Assembly: GCA_920105625.2 (NCBI GenBank)
Contig: OV050030.1
Span: 108,645,216-108,709,215, forward strand
Origin: Clusia tigrina
Lineage: Eukaryota; Arthropoda; Insecta; Diptera; Clusiidae
Direction of reading: 5' to 3'
Length of the DNA: 64,000 nucleotides
A model generated the notes under the pieces. The model ran no database searches. It was not told the DNA's origin and was given only the letters and a program-made list of their open reading frames with translations. Shown in pieces: positions 33,801 through 46,951 of this stretch. The first letter of the stretch is position 1; every line of letters starts with the position of its first letter. The position numbers and the translations under genes were made by a program.

Positions 33801-35652
33801 TGGGAAACGCATCGCGAAAGCTTATGTGAAGACATTCTCAGGCAATCACGCGCAACTTATCCTAACCAGGAGTATTCGGACGAGATTTTCAACCAAACTC
33901 TACTGCTGATTGAGGACATGTGCATATCCATCAACAACAAAGTTCTTATTCAACTTGAAATGCCGGCTCTGATACGGGACATAAACAGTGTTCAAGACAG
34001 AGACCTGGTGCGAGAACAGCACTTCGATGTCAACCAGCAACAACAATATGTGGAAACTCAAACAAGACGGTTGGTTGATGATCAAAAAACTGCTTACGCA
34101 AAAATCATTCAACGGGTAACAAACGGAAATGGCGGACTTTTTTTCCTCGATGCACCAGGAGGAACAGGCAAAATATTCCTCATCAATTTAATATTAGCGT
34201 CGGTTCGAATGCAGAATTGGATTGCACTCGCAGTGGCATCAGCGGGAATTGAATCAACGCTATTGAACGGCGGACGCACTGCTCACTCAGCACTGAAACT
34301 TCCATTGAATTTGAACCAGGCAGAAACACCAACTTGCAACATCAGCAAAAACTCCGGCATGGCCACAATCTTTAAAACGTGCAAAATTTTCATTTGGGAC
34401 GAATGCACAATGACCCATAAGAAATTGCTCGAGCGCTTGACCAGACTCTACGTGATTTTCGAGGAAACAACCAACCGATGGGAGGCGCTCTTATTCTTCT
34501 TGCTGGTGATTTCCGCCAAACTTTGCCCGTTATTCCAAGATCAATGCCCACAGATGAGCTGAACGCATGCTTGAAAACTTCATATCTTTGGAACCGAGTC
34601 GAGAAAGTCACGCTATCCACGAACATGCGTGTGCATTTGTTGCAAGACCCGTCTGCCCAAACATTCTCAAAACAACTTTTGGACATCGGAAATGGAAAAA
34701 TTCCAATTGATCGCGCCACGAACGAGATTTCGTTGCCGCCTAACTTCTGTAAATGAATATTCAAGCCGTTGTCGACAAGGTATTCCCTAGTCTAACAACC
34801 TCCTACAAAAATCCGGATTGGCTGTGCGAACGTGCAATTTTGGCACCAAAAAGTGATGATGTCAACAAGCTCAATGAGCAATTGAAACTGCCCGTCAAAA
34901 TAATCAAATACAAATCGATCGACACAGTAATGGATGAAGAACAAGCCGTCAATTATCCCACTGAATTTTTGAATTCATTAGAACCACCCGGAATGCCACC
35001 GCATGTACTAACATTAAAGGTTGGATCACCGGTAATTCTTATTCGCAACTTAAATGCACCAAACTTATGCAACGGAACCAGATTGACCATCAAAAACTGT
35101 TCACCAAATTTAATCGAGGCAACAATCATTGGTGGCAAATTGAAAGGCGAAGACGTACTTATTCCACGAATTCCGATGATTTCCAACGATTTAACATTCC
35201 AATTCAAGCGGCTTCAATTCCCTTTGCGTCTTGCCTTTGCTATTACCATAAACAAAGCACAAGGACAACCATTGACTATTGCTGGCTTAATTTTTGAAAA
35301 TTCATGTTTTTCACACGGCCATTTGTATGTGGCTTGGTCCCGAGTTGGCACGCCAAAAAATTTATACGTTCTTACACCAAATAAAAAAACAAAAAACATT
35401 GTTTATCCGCTGACCTTAAGATAAAGTAACAAATAAATATAATTTCCAATTTGCCTTAAATACATGTGTTTCTTTTTTGATTGAGCCCATATCTACACCA
35501 TATGTAAGTTATTCTGTGAAAAAACTTTATGATAGGTATTCCATGGATTTTTATTTACAGGCCGTAAATTTCGTTAAAAGCTCTATTTAAATCATGTGGT
35601 AATACAACACTAATGTTTGCTTAGGGCCAGCAACGCGGACCGGGTCAGCTAG
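30873..35652 (+). mobile_element. Helitron 1, near full length
   Basis: The 5' end reads TCTATATATATAAAACAGG after an A. The 3' end reads CGGGTCAGCTAG followed by T, with an imperfect hairpin (GGGCC/GGACC) about 10-25 bp inside. This matches the Helitron rule of TC at the 5' end, CTRR at the 3' end, a subterminal hairpin and insertion between A and T. The 4.78 kb body carries one decayed Rep-helicase gene. The 3' terminus shares GGGTCAGCTA with Helitron 2. Confidence 0.85.
31117..35424 (+). pseudogene. Helitron 1 Rep/helicase
   Basis: Helitrons transpose with a fused HUH Rep nuclease and SF1 (Pif1-like) helicase. The likely start is MPQKKTAIAKKT at 31,149, shifted one frame from the main reading, which is open from about 31,200. 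A cysteine pair region (VCLHCRALKF..GMCCSNG) lies near 31,430-31,490. The HUH motif is GLPHAHILVWL (32,701-32,733) and the two-tyrosine motif is STKYICKYVNKG (about 33,120-33,155). The helicase Walker A is APGGTGKIF (34,150-34,180), with Ile in place of the essential Thr/Ser; Walker B is WDECTM (34,395). The late motif is ITINKAQGQPLTI (about 35,240-35,280). In-frame stops occur at 31,858, 32,041, 32,533 and 32,932. Frameshifts lie near 33,720, 34,440 and 34,750. Confidence 0.9.
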
Positions 35653-35889
35653 TAAGTATATAAAGTACAAAATAAAAAAAATTAACACAAGTAAATACAT
35701 GAATAAAGAATAGGGAATAAAGAATATGAGACGCAATATATCATGAACAAGCGGACTTGCCATAGGGAGAAACAGTGTGTTGATAGCTCGGCCTCTCCTG
35801 AGATCAACTCGTCCCGAGTTTTCGTGGATCTAAGTCATCTTCAACACCATCATCGTCGTCTACTTCGGGGAACAAGGCACACCACGGTT
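35653..35889. other. Junction between Helitron 1 and gypsy 3
   Basis: AT-rich sequence with repeated AATAAAGAATA motifs, followed by a C/G-richer part that continues the minus-strand gypsy 3 pol downstream of its stop. No LTR is recognisable. Confidence 0.4.
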
Positions 35890-38800
35890 TCATCTTATCA
35901 ACCGTGGCGATTGTACTGTATCGTCGCTGAGAACGTCAACATATTCGATAACGTATCGATCGAATCTTAGCGCCTTCTTCACGATGTATGGGCCCTTGTA
36001 CTTGGGTTGTAGTTTCCTGGACTCGCCTGTGCTTGTGGGTGTTGCTTCTAATAGAACTAGTGACCCCTCTTCATACGGCACTGGTTTACTGTAGCGGGCA
36101 TCGAGCTTGGTCTTCCATTTGGCCCTTGCTGCCTCAATGTTTCGGATAGCTTCCCCTCGCCGTCCATTCATATATAGTTGCTCGTCATCATATTGGAGCG
36201 CTGCTAACATCTTATTTCCACTCAAATCGCGAAGTGGGAAGTCGTAGATCAGGTCGATCGGTGACAACTTTGTTGTCGCATTCACTTTAGTATTCAATGA
36301 CCACTGTAACAGGCGAATATGTGTATCCCAATCTTTCGCATCGTTAGATAATGTCCGCAAGAACGCCAAAATAGCCTGGTTTACTCGCTCTGCTAAACCA
36401 TTTGAACGAGGTGTTCGCACTGCTACCTTTATATGCTGAATGCTATATGATTCGCAGTAGGTACTAAAAGCCGTTGACGTGAACGCTGTTCCGCGATCCG
36501 TTACTATGCGTTGAGGCAGCCCAAAACTAAGATTCAACCGATTTAGTGCATCTACTACCGGTTTAGTTTTCGTTGATCGAGTTGATACCACCACGGTATA
36601 CCTTGTGAGAGCGTCCACAATGGCAAAAACGTATTCGTAACCACATCGACTTTTGACAAATGGCCCCAGATGATTTGAAATGGAAACTGTGGGATGTCCA
36701 TCCCGTAGAGCTCACACTCCTTACGCCTCGGTTCTCGATTATAACAGCGCACGATGTAGGATTTAATGAAACCCTTAACAAAGTCTCTTAAACGTGGGAA
36801 CCAAAAGTTGAGCAGCACTCTCTTAATGGTTCCATCGACCCCAGGATGACCTACATCATCATGGCATAGCTTAAGTATACGCCATCGCATACCTTTCGGT
36901 ATGACTAATAATCGACGATCGTTTTCACCTTTTCGAAATAATCGATTATTCTTCAAACAATATTCGGAGCTGATTTCGGTTCGCCGTCCAGTGTCGCCGC
37001 TGCTTAGCAAATTCTTTACAATTTTTTTTATTTTATTATTCTGTAGTTGCATTGATCCTATCCAGTCAACTGATAACGTCAATATCTTCGCACTAATATC
37101 TTCAACTTGCTCTGCTCCTTCAACCGGGGCGCGACTCATGGCGTCGACATGGCCCATCGATAACCCAGCACGATGAACTATGGTGCTTTCGTACTCCAAC
37201 AATCTAAGAAGCCAACGCGCTACCCTTGGAACCATTGGTTTTGACATCTTCGCCGTGGTCATCGCTTCACAATCGGTAACGATTGTAAAACTCTAATCCA
37301 TCAGAAACATTTTAAAAAGGTTCGCATGCTTCAACGACAGCAAGCACTTCCAGCTCGTATGCATGGCAATTCTTCTCCTCTGGCGTATATGCTCGACTAT
37401 AGTACGCAATCGCTTTCAGGTCAGTTGCCTCTCGTTGCAACAGAATTGCAGCTATACCCACACTTGATGCGTCAGTGTTCAGTTCATGTTCCTTCGAAAC
37501 ATCGTAAATTGCCAGAACTGGAGCATTAATAATAATTTTAATCAACTGCTGGTATGCTTCCTCGCATTTGGAGTCCCAAGAAAATTCTGCGTTCTTCTTC
37601 GTAAGCTGAGTGAGTGGTTTAGCGATTAATGCATATCCGGGAACGAACTTGCGGAAGAACCCAGTCAACCCCAAGAAACGTCTGATCTCTAGCTGATTAT
37701 GTGGTGTCGGATATTTCTCTATGGCTACTGTTTAAAAAACTCCTGGTCGTATTCCATTCATGTCCACCTGATGCCCTAAGAATGTTACATTACGCCTTAA
37801 AAACGTACACTTAGATAATCTTAACGTCAACCCCTCTTTTTGGATTATTTTCAAAAATGCTTCCAAATAAAATAAATTATCCTCCTCAGTATCTGTCGCT
37901 ATAACCACTTCATCTACATAACTAATTACGACTTTATTCAAGGGTGCCACTAATTGCGACATCATCCTTTGACAGGCGCATGGAGCGTTACGCAGACCAA
38001 ATGGCATTCTATTGAACTCAAGGTGTCCATTGTGCGTAACAAATGCTGTAAACTCTTTCGCCTCTTCCTCTAATTCAATTTGATAATAACCCGACATAAG
38101 GTCTAGCGTAGTGAAGTACCTTTTACCTGATAATGTTGCTAAAACACCATCAACTGTGGGCATTAGCCACGGCTGCTTCTCTGTTATAGCGTTAAGTTCG
38201 CGAAAATCAACGCATAGCCAGTCTTCACCATTTTGTTTTCGTACAAGAACGATAGGAGATACATATAAAGATGTTGATCTTCGAATAATTCCTAACTGCA
38301 GCAGCTCTTCAACTATTTCTTCCACAACTCGTTACTTCGGAATTGGAATGCTGTACGGTTTCTTTGCTATTGGTCTCTGTGACGTTAACCTTATATCCAT
38401 CTTAAATAGCCGTGACATTCCCAGCTCAGGTAACTTTTCACCAAAACAAATTGCATATCTGTGCACTAAATGAACTAGCGTTCCCTTGACATCATTTTGT
38501 AGCTCACTGCCTATGTCTAACTCACGACTGCTAATTGCCATTACCCTGCATGTGCCACCCTCAATAACTACTTTACCTTTTGAGAGCACGTCAATTCCAA
38601 CAAGTGCGTCGTGTCCATTCAATTCAACCACACGTACAATTCATCAAATCTTATAGGCACTATTACCTATCCGTTGCAAATAATTGCACCACCAGCAATG
38701 GGATGACACACAAGCCACACTCTGTTGCAATTGCCCGCTTCACCAAAGATCTGCTACTACCCGAATCGATGAGTGCTTTACACTTAATTTCCTTTGCACC

Positions 38801-38911
38801 CAAGATCGTAATTTGTTTACACAGTTCCTTGCAAATATTTTTTTTTTCAATCTGGTTAACTGTCGTTTCAGTGTCTACACTTTCTTCACCCTCATCTCTA
38901 GCTACTTGATA
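35890..38911 (-). pseudogene. Ty3/gypsy element 3, pol
   Basis: Minus strand, in order: protease with LIDSGSS (about 38,770), then FKMDIRL and the RT. The RT shows DFRELNAIT, LDLMSGYYQIEL, FNRMPFGLRNAP, and YVDE at about 37,925-37,914 where YVDD is expected. RNase H follows (TDASSVGIAA, YELEVLAVVEA, 37,674-37,312). The integrase zinc region (CHDDVGHPGVDGT, 36,860-36,820) has SYIVRC in place of the usual C-x2-C. The integrase core contains VDALTRY, DRGTAFTS and SNGLAERVNQ (36,618-36,350), all three catalytic residues visible. A GPY-like end finishes at 35,890. Stops near 38,330, 37,735 and 37,296 and a frameshift near 36,640 inactivate it. Confidence 0.88.
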
Positions 38912-39930
38912 TACCCGTTCACTTTGTTATACTTTGGGTTTCCTCTTGGGTTTTTCACAGTTCTTCGCAATATGCCCCTTTTCCCTGCAATTAAAACAAA
39001 TTAAGCCGGCTGAACTCTTTTTCGCATCAACTGAAACCTTTGACACCTGCTGCACACTTCTTTGATTCATTTCATTTAATCTGCTATATCAATTCTCATA
39101 ATTCGTCGATATATTTATCAATGATTCTAGAAAATCACCACACTTTGCAAATTTCATTGCACTTAAAGTCTTACGCAAATTATCGTCGGCCAACCCATTC
39201 ACAATATACTGAATTATTGACCTATCATCGATATTGTCCCTCCGGCCTATTGCCAACATTTTATAATAAAATTCAATAAGTTTCTCTCCTTTACCTATTT
39301 TAGTATTCATCATACGAATCTGACAATCAGCAGAGTTTCTTACATATGGAAAGTCTGTCAAAAATGCTACAACGAAGTCGTTCCATTCCCGGAATGCTGG
39401 CTGAGCATCCGCCCATTGTTTTGCCAATCCTCTCAGCCTACTGAGAACAGCAAAAATCACGAACGTATCTTCCCAATGATACATTGTTCTCAACTGCTCA
39501 ACTCTTTCAACAAACTGTATTGACGAATCGTGCTGGCAATCGGGTTGAATTCAGGCAGAATTGCTGCTGCTTCACTTGGTATATGTGTATATTTACCTCT
39601 AGCTATATTTGTACAACTGTCATCCGTTGCTTGCATAATTGTCTGTGTAGACGGCATACCCTGATTCATATATGAAAAAGCATTTTGATGCTGCGCTGCT
39701 TGCTGAGCGGTGTGTGGTGACGACGATTGTAATATAGCATTCGACGAAAGCAGCGGCTGCGAAGTCGGCAAAGCACACGCATACGACTGCAAAACGAGTG
39801 GAAAATTCCGTTGCGCCGAAATCGAATACGAAGTTGGTGACGCATGTGTCGTCGGTTAACCATTCCATGTTGCTTGTGGCGAGCTTACTCCGAACGAGCA
39901 CTCGCCAATCGTGTGGATGCACGTTGCGAT
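38912..39930 (-). pseudogene. Ty3/gypsy element 3, gag
   Basis: A minus-strand capsid-like segment lies at 39,493-39,089 (WEDTFVIFAVLSRLRGLAKQWAD, EWNDFVVAFLTDFP, LIEFYYKMLAIGRR). It is followed by a CCHC nucleocapsid knuckle CFNCREKGHIAKNC at 38,998-38,957. A glutamine/serine-rich N-terminal region (39,792-39,490) precedes the capsid. Frameshifts separate the pieces. The right boundary with Helitron 2 is at about 39,985, with no visible LTR, so the element is probably truncated on both sides. Confidence 0.8.
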
Positions 39931-39986
39931 TACCATAATCTCAATTCACTTTTTGCCAGGCGTATCGTTAGCTAGCTGGACGCTCT

Positions 39987-42900
39987 GTTAAATGAGCATA
40001 ATGAATTATTGAAATTATTCAAATCACACATGCACAAGCTACAAAGTGACAATCATGCTATTGTCATCAATCCTGATAGAACACCAGCTGGAGAGCATAT
40101 ACGTAGATTCAACGCACCTGTTGTTGACGACGTTGCTGGAATCATGGTTGGCGACCATACAGCTATGCGACAAATCGTGATTCGAAGAAGAAATAATCTT
40201 CAGTTCATTAGTGATACCCACCGTTCATATGACGCTCTCCAATATCCAATAATTTTCTGGAAGGGACAAGACGGATATTGCGTAAACATTAAACAACGAG
40301 ATCCCGTAACAGGTAATTCATTCATTATTAAAAACATAATTAATTATTATTTAAGAATCTTCAATTAATTTAAGCATATATTATTACAGGAGCCGAAACA
40401 AATAAGAACGTTAGCTCGAAGGATTTTTATTCGTATCGTTTGATGATTAGACGCGGCCGAGACAATATCATTTTACGATGTCGTGAGCTTTGCCAACAAT
40501 TTATGGTCGACATGTATGTGAAGATAGAGAGTGAACGACTACGATACTTGCGATATAAACAACAGAAGCTGCGTGCGGAAGAATATATTCACTTGCGAGA
40601 TGCTATTGCGAACAACGCTGACACTGCCGAAATTGGTAACTCTGTTATCTTACCATCATCGTACGTAGGTAGTCCACGTCACATACAGATATACAGGATG
40701 CTATGACTTTCGTGCGTGAATATGGACGACCGTGTCTTTTCATTACTTTTACATGTAATCCAAAATGGCAGGAAATTACATCGTTGCTATTACCAGGACA
40801 AAATGCAATACATCGTCATGACATTACAGCACTTGTGTTCAAACAAAAATTATAGTCTTTAATCAGCTTTATTACAAAATTGCATGTATTTGGCCCCACA
40901 CGTTGTTGGATGTATTCAGTTAAGTAGCAAAAGCGTGGATTACCTCATGCTCACATTTTAATTTGGTTCGTCGACAAAATACGTGCTGAAGACATCGATA
41001 ATTTAATTTCTGCAGAGATTCCAGATCCGTCTACTGATCAATTACTATTTGATATTGTTACTACAAACATGATTTAAGGTCCGTGCGGAAATCTGAATCC
41101 TTCATCACCTTGCATGGTAGACGGAAAATGTATAAAGCGTTTTCCTAAAGATTTCACAAACGATACGGTAACACATGTTGACGGATATCCAATATATCGT
41201 CGAAGAAGTACTGAAAATGCCGGACAATCGTTCATTAAAACTATCAGTAACGCAGACATCGACATTGACAATCGTTGAGTGGTACCATATTCACCTCTGC
41301 TGAGCAAAACATTCAATGCTCATATTAATGTTGAGTCATGCAGTTCGGTGAAGAGTATCAAATATATTGGCAAATATGCTCACAAAGGAAGTAATATGGC
41401 TGTATTTAGAATTGAAAATACTAATGTAAATGCTCCTCCGTTGAATCAAAATGATGAAATTACGAATTACCAAATTGGCCGGTATATCAGTTCCAATGAA
41501 GCTGTCTGGCGTATTTTCGGTTTCCCAATTCATGAACGGGATCCAGCAGTTATCCATTTAGCAGTCCATCTTGAAAACGCTATATGGCCAGCGCGTATAT
41601 TTCACGGACGATACTGCGCTTGATCGTGCTATAGATCCCCCAAAAACTGCGCTTAACGAATTTTTTGAACTGTGCAATCGTGCGGATGCATTTGGTGCCT
41701 TCGCACAAACAATGCTCTATTCTGATGTTCCACAATATTTTACATGGGCTCAATCGAAAAAATGCATGCACCGCAAGCAAGGGACACCAGTTGATGCGTG
41801 CCCCGGTTTATTTAAATCAAATACTTTGGGTCGTGTATATACAGTCAATCCAAGGGAGATTGAGTGTTTTTATCTACGACTGCTGTTGGTTAATGTCACC
41901 GGACCATTGTCATTTCAAGATATACTCAAGGTAGATGGACAACAGTATCCAACGTATAAATATGCATGCCTTGCACTAGGCTTGCTAGAAGACGACAATC
42001 AATGGGACAGTATGCTTGCTGAAGCAGCATTAAACTGCACAGGAACACAAATTCGTCTACTATTTGCTATAGTACTGACTACATGTTTCCCGGCCCGAGT
42101 GCAAATGTTGTGGGATAATCACAAAGATTCAATGACTGATGACATTTTGTATCGATATCGTACAAGGTACAACGATCTAACGTTATCATTCAGTGATGCA
42201 ATGTACAATGAATCATTGATTGCTATCGAGGATCTTTGCATTGCTATTGCGAATTTACCAATCAGTCATTTCGGTATGAGCTCACCGAATCGAAGTGCAT
42301 CTGATTTACTCAACACAGATATGAATCGTGAACTACAGTACAATACTGTGGAAATGGCAGGCATTGTTAGTCGCATTATTCCATTACTAAATGATGAACA
42401 AAAAATTATTTACGACCGCATTATGCTGGCAGTTTCTGCAGGACAAGGAGGACTCTTTTTTTTGGATGCACCAGGTGGAACTGGCAAAACGTTCCTTATT
42501 TCGCTACTTCTTGCCGAGATACGATCAAAAAATTGCATCGCATTGGCCGTTGCATCTTCTGGCAGTGCAGCAACTTTATTAGATGGAGGCAGAATAGCTC
42601 ATTCAGCATTTAAGCTGCCTTTGAATATTCAAAATAATCCAGATGCAGTGTGCAACATAAAAAAACAATCGTCTATGGCCACAGTGCTGAAACAATGTAA
42701 AATTATTATCAGGGATGAATTATGGCACACAAACATTCTCTTGCGGCATTGGATAGGACATTAAAGGATATAAAAAACAACGATAAACTATTTGGTGGCA
42801 CTTTGTTACTCCTTTCAGGTGATTTTAGACAAACACTTCCCGTTATTCCACGTTCTACGTACGCTGATGAAATCAACGCTTCCTTAAAATCATCGCGACT

Positions 42901-43753
42901 ATGGCGTAATGTTGAAAAAGTACAACTGACGGTGAACATGCGCGTTCAAATGCTTCAGGATCCATCCGCCGAATCTCTCTCTAAACAACTGTTAGATATT
43001 GGCGATGGGAAAGTTGCTGTACATGAAAATACTGGATGCATAAAATTACCGACGGACTTCTGCACAATCATCGACTCGCAAAATACTCTCATAGATCACA
43101 TATTTCCCGATGTACACACACAATAGGAAAATAATAATTGGCTGGCAGAAAGAGCGATTTTGGCAGCAAAAAATGTGGACGTTAATGGGTTAAATTTAAG
43201 GATACAACAGTTATTGCCTGGGAACTTGGTGTCATACAAATCTATCGATACAGTTTGCGATACCAACGAAAATGTGAATTATCCAATTGAGTTTTTAAAT
43301 TCATTGGATTTGCCAGGCATGCCACCACACCATTTACAATTGAAGGTTGGATCTCCGATCATTCTGCTTCGTAACTTGAACCCACCACGGCTGTGTAATG
43401 GTGCACGATTATTCATTAAAAAATTAATGAAAGACGTTGTTGAAGCCATCATTTTGAATGGAAAGTTTCAAGGCGAAAATGTGTTGTTGCCACGAATCCC
43501 TATGATTCCTACAGATGTGCCAATTGAGTTCAAACGCATTCAATTCCCAGTTAGATTGACATTTGCTATGACGATCAATAAGTCACAAGGCCAGACATTG
43601 TCTGTATGTGGCTTAGATTTGGAAACACCATGCTTTTCCAACGGACAACTATATGTGGCATGTTCTCGCGTGGGAAAACCATCCAGTTTGTTTGTGTTGG
43701 CTAAAGACGGACTAACCAAGAACTTTGTACACTCTATTGCGCTGAGAGATTAA
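39987..43753 (+). pseudogene. Helitron 2 Rep/helicase
   Basis: Two exons with a 77 bp GT-AG intron (40,313-40,389) are inferred. The HUH motif is GLPHAHILIWF (about 40,936) and the two-tyrosine motif is SIKYIGKYAHKG (about 41,357-41,390). Walker A APGGTGKTF is intact (42,470-42,495). Walker B reads IIIRDE and is then shifted by loss of about 4 bp near 42,720; downstream the frame resumes at MAHKHSLAALDRTL. The terminal part at 43,160-43,753 includes [12 protein letters not shown] and LYVACSRVG. Nonsense codons near 40,853, 40,924, 41,075 and 41,276 (two replacing Trp) and frameshifts near 40,690 and 41,580 inactivate it. It is related to, but clearly diverged from, the Helitron 1 protein. Confidence 0.9.
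40313..40389 (+). other. Predicted 77 bp intron in Helitron 2 Rep gene
   Basis: The frame ending DPVTG is followed by GTAATT, then 70 bp of A/T-rich sequence with stops, then ATTATTACAG. Joining the flanks gives DPVTGAETNKNVSSKDF, which aligns with the uninterrupted NGESTKKVSCMDF of Helitron 1. The fit in phase, borders and alignment supports a spliceosomal intron rather than a random insertion. Confidence 0.75.
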
Positions 43754-43991
43754 TCTTTATTTTTTTCAACTGCCATAATTGATAGGAAAAATTATTTTGA
43801 ATGATTAGATAGCTAGCGAGAATTGTAATTTAAGATATATTTGTTACTTTGAGAAAGATTAATTTATTAACCAAAATAAAGCATACTTTTATTGTCTACA
43901 ACGCTTTCGATTATAAGTAAATCCCCGCACACTTGTAGTAGATAGTTTTTTTTATTGAACTAAAAAAACGATTCCTAGAAATAATATACAT

Positions 43992-45110
<1,119 letters not shown>

Positions 45111-45830
45111 TTTTGGTGGAGTATTTATGGGTTTTCAGCACTTTTCACCTATATCATGACAAAGAAGTGGTACTTAAACATTCTTCAAAACGAATTGAAA
45201 AAAGTGATCAGAATTTCGTCTTGAATGGCCCACAAAATCCCAAACAGTTAAACTTCAAAGTGTATCAGGACAATGACTCTAAGCACAAATCGCTCTTTTG
45301 TGGGACCTGGATGATATATAATTGCATACATACAATCATAGCCACTCCAGCGCAAAACCCTGATATGAACGTAACGAAAATTTATGGGCATACATTAAAA
45401 AAACAGTTGCGAATCGGGTTCCAACTAATAAAAACGCTTCTAATAAGAGTTATGAGGAAGGAATTGGAAAAGGCGCCTGAATAACACGATATACAAAAAT
45501 TATTGTGTCTATCCCAATAAGGTTGCAAGCCGTTATTGATGTTAATAGTAGTCACACTAAGAATTTATTTATATTTACTGTTAGTTTATTAATTTATTTG
45601 TATGTTTCTTGAATTTTGCAACAATTAATTGACACTATGAAATGGCTATTGTTTTTTCTTTTGCTGCAGAAACGGATCTTTTTGTAATTACTTAATCAAT
45701 TTTTTGATGTTTGGGCAAATATTAAAGTTTAATATTTTTTCTTATTAAATATATGCATTTCTTGTTTGAAATCAATATTAAAGTAAAAAATTCATCACAT
45801 TTTTAATTTTGCAAACAATTAGTTGACAAA

Positions 45831-45833
<3 letters not shown>
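45111..45833 (+). pseudogene. Tc1-like transposase, family 2, copy B (head-to-head with copy A)
   Basis: The plus-strand C-terminal half reads VLKHSSKRIEKSDQNF, then VYQDNDSKHKSLFCGTW (second Asp). NPDMNVTKIYGH follows, where PIEN should be, so the catalytic Glu is lost. KAPE ends at 45,484. The 3' noncoding part carries an inner repeat (TGCAACAATTAATTGACAC, about 45,617) and an outer terminal repeat ending GTTGACAAACTG at 45,833 next to TA. Copies A and B therefore form an inverted pair with arms of roughly 0.5 kb. Confidence 0.83.

Positions 45834-45870
<37 letters not shown>
45834..45870. repeat. Short (TA)n tract
   Basis: About 37 bp of TA repeat at the right terminus of Tc1 family 2 copy B. 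Confidence 0.95.
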
Positions 45871-45874
<4 letters not shown>

Positions 45875-46439
45875 ATAAGCATGAACAGCGTATCATATGC
45901 ATGTATTCACACATTCGCATATGTATATATTCATGCCGCAAATTATAGCGTTGTAATATGAAGTGAAAAACTCATTACTGGCTATGAAACGAGTATATGG
46001 CAATTCTTACGTGTAAGTGGGTATCTGTGTATATAAAAAAAACTATAAAGAAGTTCTGGAACATATTAAGAAAGATCGTGATTTTATTATATTATATTAT
46101 TATTATATTATTATATTAGAAATGCTAAGGAACGAGTGTGCGGGACTACATTTTAATAAAGAAGATTGAATAGTCTTGCAGTTAGGTAGACTATATAGAA
46201 ATACACGTTTAAGTAGAAATTGCGGGGGGGGGGGGGGGGTTGCTATGAAATTTTAAGAAAATATGCATAAGACCCGGGGGCACCTGGAAAGTATGTACGT
46301 AGTCGGATACGAGCAGATTACAGGGTGGGGGAGGATATAATCGTTTATGAGTATATACATACCAGGCTATAATTAAATTTAAGTGAGATAATTAGATGCA
46401 ATGAAAAATTTAAGTGAATTTAAAAAAGATAATTAGGTA
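45871..46439. other. AT-rich DNA without recognisable gene
   Basis: It contains an ATT/ATATT microsatellite (about 46,080-46,115) and a 16-base G run (46,224-46,239). No coding frame or family recognised. Confidence 0.5.
46224..46239 (+). repeat. G16 homopolymer
   Basis: Sixteen consecutive G in an otherwise AT-rich region. It could fold as a G-quadruplex, and its length may be affected by sequencing error. Confidence 0.9.
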
Positions 46440-46943
46440 CCTAGGCCATTATTGACCCTTTGTAATACCGCATTAGACACAGGTACCATCCATTGAAAGA
46501 TCCAGCCGTTTGGAACTTTTGATGGATCAGTTTATGGAGCTAATACTTTTATTTGAAATATCTGCCCAAGTCTCCAGAAAGTGGTCACCCAGGAAAATGC
46601 ACCTCCTTCCATGCAACTCGTGCAGAAGTCGTTAGAGGCAATCCCCAGGAAACTAATGGGAGTACCCAGTGGGAAGCCAGCATAGATGCAGACGGGTCTG
46701 CTTAGTTATCTCGTCTAAAGATTTGCGGCAGCTCTTGACGGCTTTTGAGGTGATAATAGCCAAATCCAGGAGGAGCAAATCTACTTGGCTGTCAGATAGA
46801 ATACAAATATCTTGTCCAGACATCTTCTTCTTCTTTAGCCAAGATATTTGGTTAACTCCAGAAACCCGACAACAGCTGGACAGTATAAAGTGAGGAGTCT
46901 CTAAATCTGTTATAAAATACGCACTTTCCTTAAAATCCAACAA
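46440..46943 (-). pseudogene. LOA-like LINE, 3' part (RNase H and tail)
   Basis: The minus-strand frame at 46,943-46,653 reads DICILSDSQVDLLLLDLAI, then SLDEITKQTRLHLCWLPTGYSH, an RNase H fragment whose WVPGH-type motif has drifted. A cysteine-bearing stretch follows (DFCTSCMEGG, about 46,640-46,610), as at LOA ORF2 ends. It lies head to head with the RT part on the plus strand. Confidence 0.65.
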
Positions 46944-46951
46944 AGGGTATA

